NCBI GenBank assembly: GCA_900553295.1
Contig: USCR01000104.1
Location: 1 to 8,728, forward strand
DNA: 8,728 nucleotides
Direction: 5' to 3'
Source: an uncultured Eubacteriales bacterium
GTDB lineage: Bacteria > Bacillota > Clostridia > Christensenellales > Aristaeellaceae
The first letter of the stretch is position 1. Each line of letters opens with the position of its first letter. This document shows, piece after piece, positions 6,944 to 8,728 of this stretch. The position numbers and the translations under genes are program-made. Under the pieces are notes generated by a model that made no database searches, was not told the origin of the DNA, and saw only the letters and a program-made list of their open reading frames with translations.

Positions 6944-7207
6944 CTAGAGCGGGAGAAAGGTGCTGCTTTTCTCCCGCTTGTTTAGTTGCCGTAGCTCTAT
7001 TTGACGTGCCTGGGCTCGCCCTATGGCCAGGGTAGATCCCCGCACACGAAACACCAGCGGATCACCGAAGGGAGCGCTGTACAGGCGGATTACCTCCGCC
7101 CCAGGGGTAAATCCCAGGGCCAGCAGCCGGTCCAGGGTCAATCCATTCCCATGGACTCGACTGATTATGCCGTGGGCTTGGGGGGCCAAATCTTCCAGGG
7201 TGAACAG
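6944..7207 (-). CDS. feoA: FeoA-family (SH3-like) ferrous iron transport accessory protein
   Basis: FeoA is a small cytoplasmic protein that assists the ferrous iron permease FeoB. From the proposed start the product has 87 aa, near the usual 75-90. Family features are FTLEDLAP at 2-9, the hinge LLALGFTPGAEV at 28-39, APFGDPLVFRVRG at 45-57 and LAIGRAQARQIEL at 60-72. No ATG fits: an in-frame stop lies at 7216-7214. GAGGTGA (7220-7214) stands 6 nt before a CTG at 7207, giving the normal FeoA N-terminus. A TTG at 7189 is the alternative, but it has no ribosome site and cuts the first strand. The ATG at 7214 is out of frame. The last 12 codons overlap the convergent terminator and form an unusual tail, NKREKSSTFLPL. 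No feoB is in view, so a lone FeoA-domain regulator is possible. Confidence 0.78.
   Translation of the reverse strand: MFTLEDLAPQAHGIISRVHGNGLTLDRLLALGFTPGAEVIRLYSAPFGDPLVFRVRGSTLAIGRAQARQIELRQLNKREKSSTFLPL
6948..6983 (+). terminator. Rho-independent terminator of the NAGPA-domain gene, inside feoA
   Basis: AGCGGGAGAAA (6948-6958) and TTTCTCCCGCT (6968-6978) form a perfect 11-bp stem with a 9-nt loop, followed by TGTTT. It lies 10 nt after the upstream stop codon. The same bases encode the C-terminus of the convergent feoA gene. On the minus strand the tail after the stem is only loosely T-rich, so termination is likely stronger in the plus direction. Confidence 0.8.
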
Positions 7208-7363
7208 AGCACATCACCTCACATCCCTAGCCTATGCGGCAAGTCCCGTAAAAAGAGCGTATCCGGCAGCCACGGCAACAATGAGGCGAAGGCTTTTTCA
7301 CAGCACTTTGCGTTCTGTGGAAAACTTGAGAAGGATTTTGCACACATTTGTGTTTCCCATTGC
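7208..7363. other. Spacer between divergent feoA and padR
   Basis: No supported gene. It holds the feoA ribosome site (7214-7220), an ACACA-TT-TGTGT palindrome around 7341-7352, and mixed-composition sequence. I looked for a minus-strand sigma-A promoter for feoA and a Fur-like box and found neither convincing. Confidence 0.5.
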
Positions 7364-7393
7364 TTGACAGCATATATCGCGGTGCGATATAAT
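7364..7393 (+). promoter_or_regulatory. Sigma-A promoter of the padR operon
   Basis: A perfect TTGACA (7364-7369) and a perfect TATAAT (7388-7393) are 18 bp apart. Operator copy 1 (7373-7391) fills the spacer and enters the -10 box, so a bound repressor would exclude RNA polymerase. Confidence 0.88.
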
Positions 7394-7427
7394 TACATCG
7401 TAGTGCGATATATCGCGGCGGGATAGA
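7373..7427. promoter_or_regulatory. Tandem PadR-type operators, three copies
   Basis: Copy 1 is the inverted repeat TATATCGC-GGT-GCGATATA (7373-7391). Copy 2 (7395-7412) repeats 15 of its 18 core bases exactly 21 bp, two helical turns, downstream. Copy 3 (7410-7427) overlaps copy 2 and matches at 15 of 18 bases; the two together create the palindrome GCGATATATCGC (7405-7416). The array spans the spacer, -10 box, start point and leader up to the ribosome site. Autorepression by the adjacent PadR protein is the natural reading. Confidence 0.75.
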
Positions 7428-7440
7428 AAGGAGGATTACG

Positions 7441-7755
7441 TTGGATCCCCATATTACAAGAGTGTATGTACCCATGACTGAAACGGCATTCTACATTTTA
7501 TTCTGCTTGAAGAGCCCCAACCATGGTTATGGGATTATTCAAAAGGTTGACAAGCTGACAGAGGGTGCCATAAGGCTTACGCCAGGCACCATGTATGGCA
7601 GCCTATCGAAAATGGAAAAGGATGGTTTGATTCGTTTTCTTCGCGAGGAAGAGAAACGTAGAATCTACGAAATCACCCAGTTGGGACAGGAGATACTGCA
7701 AATGGAGTGCAAGCGCATTCAACGCCTGTATCAGATCATTCGGGAGGAAGCATAA
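7441..7755 (+). CDS. PadR-family transcriptional regulator
   Basis: A small winged-helix DNA-binding repressor of 104 aa, typical of the short PadR subfamily. The PadR domain covers about 11-80: helices TETAFYILFCLKSPNHGYGI and IQKVDKLT, the recognition segment LTPGTMYGSLSKMEKDGLIRF at about 46-66, and the wing REEEKRRIYEITQLGQEIL at about 68-86. A short C-terminal helix would serve dimerisation. The start is TTG at 7441, because AAGGAGGA (7428-7435) lies 5 nt upstream; ATG at 7474 would remove the first helix residues and has no ribosome site. It is the first gene of a two-gene operon with DUF2812, 2 bp apart. Its ligand cannot be deduced. The composition is clearly AT-richer than that of the genes to the left. 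Confidence 0.92.
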   Translation: MDPHITRVYVPMTETAFYILFCLKSPNHGYGIIQKVDKLTEGAIRLTPGTMYGSLSKMEKDGLIRFLREEEKRRIYEITQLGQEILQMECKRIQRLYQIIREEA

Positions 7756-7757
7756 CT

Positions 7758-8294
7758 ATGGAAACGAAAAAAGTGTTCAAGTTCTTTACCATTTTTGAAT
7801 ATGAAGAAGAACAGACATATCTTCGGCAAATGCATCAATCTGGCTGGAAATTCATTCAGGTATCGGGCCTCTGCTATTACCACTTTGAAAGATGTGAACC
7901 CGAAGATGTAATTTATCAACTTGATTATAATCCGGATGGTATTGCGCATAAGGCAGAGTATGTACAGATGTTTAACGACTGTGGATGGGAATACTTGCAA
8001 GACTATCTGGGATACAGTTATTTCAGAAAACCGGCTGCTGAAGCGACAACAGCGGAAGAAATCTTTTGTGATGAAACCTCCAGACAAGAAATGCTTGACC
8101 GCATATTCAAAGGTAGGGTTGTACCGCTCATGATACTTTTCTTTCTTGTCCTGGTTCCAGAATTTGTTTGGAGCATGCATCAAGGTGAATATGCCATCGG
8201 AACTTTTCTGGGCGCAATGACAGGCTTCTATGTCTTTCTACTAACGCACTTTGTCTGCAAGTATAACGCCCTAAGAAGGCGGAAGAATTACTGA
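7758..8294 (+). CDS. DUF2812 domain membrane protein
   Basis: Function unknown. DUF2812 proteins are commonly paired with PadR regulators in Firmicutes and may sense or process a signal at the membrane; that role is inference. The product has 178 aa. The DUF2812 domain (about 5-92) shows KFFTIFEYEEEQTYLRQMHQ, SGWKFIQVSGLCYYHFERCE at 28-47, IYQLDY at 52-57 and CGWEYLQDYLGYSYFRKP at 75-92. Two membrane spans follow at about 119-138 and 146-166, then a basic tail, KYNALRRRKNY. GGGAGGAAG (7742-7750) precedes ATG 7758 by 7 nt, and the PadR stop is 2 bp upstream, so the two are co-transcribed and probably coupled in translation. After the TGA the same frame stays open for 24 codons. Codon use is AT-rich, as in padR. 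Confidence 0.88.
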   Translation: METKKVFKFFTIFEYEEEQTYLRQMHQSGWKFIQVSGLCYYHFERCEPEDVIYQLDYNPDGIAHKAEYVQMFNDCGWEYLQDYLGYSYFRKPAAEATTAEEIFCDETSRQEMLDRIFKGRVVPLMILFFLVLVPEFVWSMHQGEYAIGTFLGAMTGFYVFLLTHFVCKYNALRRRKNY

Positions 8295-8542
8295 AACTAT
8301 CAGGAACTGCATTACCTTCGCAAGAAACTCATCAAAGGCAGATATTTTCATGAACATATGGATATGTAAAGGATGAACCCGCATTATACAGAAATTGGGG
8401 AAGAGAGCACTGGAATAACGTTTGACAAATGGTGAGACAGGGGCAAAGTTTGCATATTCTAGAAATAGCAGAATTATGCGCCATAAAAGGGGAACGGCTG
8501 TAGGAAAAGTGCAAACCCTTCAACATAGATCAAACATAGGTG

Positions 8543-8565
8543 ATGCTTTCTGAGCATAACTTTTT
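8543..8565 (+). terminator. Possible weak terminator after the padR operon
   Basis: ATGCT (8543-8547) and AGCAT (8553-8557) form a 5-bp stem with a 5-nt loop, followed by AAC and TTTTT (8561-8565). The stem is short and AT-rich and lies 250 bp past the last stop, so it is a weak candidate. Confidence 0.25.
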
Positions 8566-8567
8566 GG

Positions 8568-8661
8568 TACAGCCCCTCTTCTTGCCGCTGTAAAAACCCG
8601 CAGTCCTTTGAAAAACCTAGAAAAAGCTGTGGCTTCGCTGCGGTGGAATGAAGGCGGGTTT
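8568..8661. repeat. Inverted-repeat-rich segment
   Basis: TACAGC (8568-8573) pairs with GCTGTA (8587-8592). AAACCCGC (8594-8601) pairs perfectly with GCGGGTTT (8654-8661). CCGCAG, starting inside the left arm of the second pair, can instead pair with CTGCGG (8638-8643). Competing pairings of this kind suggest a folded RNA or DNA element, or a dispersed repeat copy. I cannot name it. Confidence 0.35.
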
Positions 8662-8728
8662 GAACCTCTGAGCTCCACGATGTCAACGAAATGTAACTTA
8701 TTATAAAATATAATTAAATTAGATATAA

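Larger units (their letters stand above)
8295..8728. other. Gene-free right flank, AT-rich, with inverted repeats
   Basis: No reading frame on either strand here has family features or a good ribosome site. The frame of the DUF2812 gene continues past its TGA for 24 codons to a TAA at 8367. Then comes a 20-codon ATG frame (8373-8435) in the same phase, without similarity I recognise. A small hairpin lies at 8543-8565 and a structured segment at 8568-8661. The last 35 bases are nearly all A and T. This may be a decayed flank of an acquired segment. Confidence 0.5.

Noticed and set aside
7227..7475. Minus-strand reading frame of 82 codons between feoA and padR
   Set aside because: It runs across the padR promoter and operators, has no domain and no ribosome site.
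8422..8460. TTGACA at 8422-8427 as a promoter for a gene beyond the right edge
   Set aside because: No -10 box lies 16-19 bp downstream; the nearest candidate, TATTCT at 8455-8460, is 27 bp away.
8640..8680. tRNA-like T-arm on the minus strand (GGTTCAAACCC)
   Set aside because: The expected flanking stem does not pair beyond two bases, and no D-arm, anticodon arm or acceptor stem can be built.
8474..8686. Minus-strand reading frame of 70 codons in the right flank
   Set aside because: It has no ribosome site or domain, and its composition reflects the inverted-repeat segment, so it is not supported as a gene.

Overview
The window is most likely from a spore-forming, GC-rich member of the Clostridia. 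It carries two engulfment genes (spoIID and a spoIIQ-like M23 gene) side by side, strong Shine-Dalgarno sequences of the Firmicutes type, and sigma-A promoters close to consensus. I name no genus: nothing in the sequence fixes it.

Layout. At 1-865, on the minus strand, lies the first 288 codons of a glycogen branching enzyme (glgB), cut by the window edge, with a strong promoter at 928-957. After an AT-rich divergent gap come spoIID (1205-2272) and a spoIIQ-like gene (2372-3034), then glmS (3119-4954) and a secreted three-domain protein ending in a phosphodiester glycosidase (NAGPA) domain (5031-6938). These last two have their own clear promoters. A factor-independent terminator (6948-6983) closes this block and lies inside the 3' end of a convergent feoA-like gene (6944-7207, minus), which seems to start at CTG. 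Divergent from feoA is a small two-gene operon, a PadR-type repressor (7441-7755, TTG start) and a DUF2812 membrane protein (7758-8294). The last ~430 bases hold no gene I can support, only AT-rich sequence, inverted repeats and a possible weak hairpin terminator.

How the parts work together. SpoIID and SpoIIQ act on the septal and forespore envelope during engulfment: SpoIID trims peptidoglycan from the mother-cell side, and SpoIIQ is the forespore half of a trans-septal channel or ratchet. GlmS makes glucosamine-6-phosphate, the entry point to UDP-GlcNAc and the wall. The NAGPA protein may act outside the cell on sugar phosphodiesters, so much of the centre concerns the envelope. The padR-DUF2812 pair is plainly AT-richer than the rest and carries its own operators, so it looks acquired.

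Most interesting signals: a perfectly symmetric four-half-site palindrome over the glmS start point (3066-3095) with no room for a glmS ribozyme; three overlapping operator copies at padR, two of them 21 bp apart; a probably dead PIG-L deacetylase domain between the discoidin-like and NAGPA domains; and the terminator inside feoA. I found no CRISPR array, tRNA, rRNA, transposase or clear new defence system.
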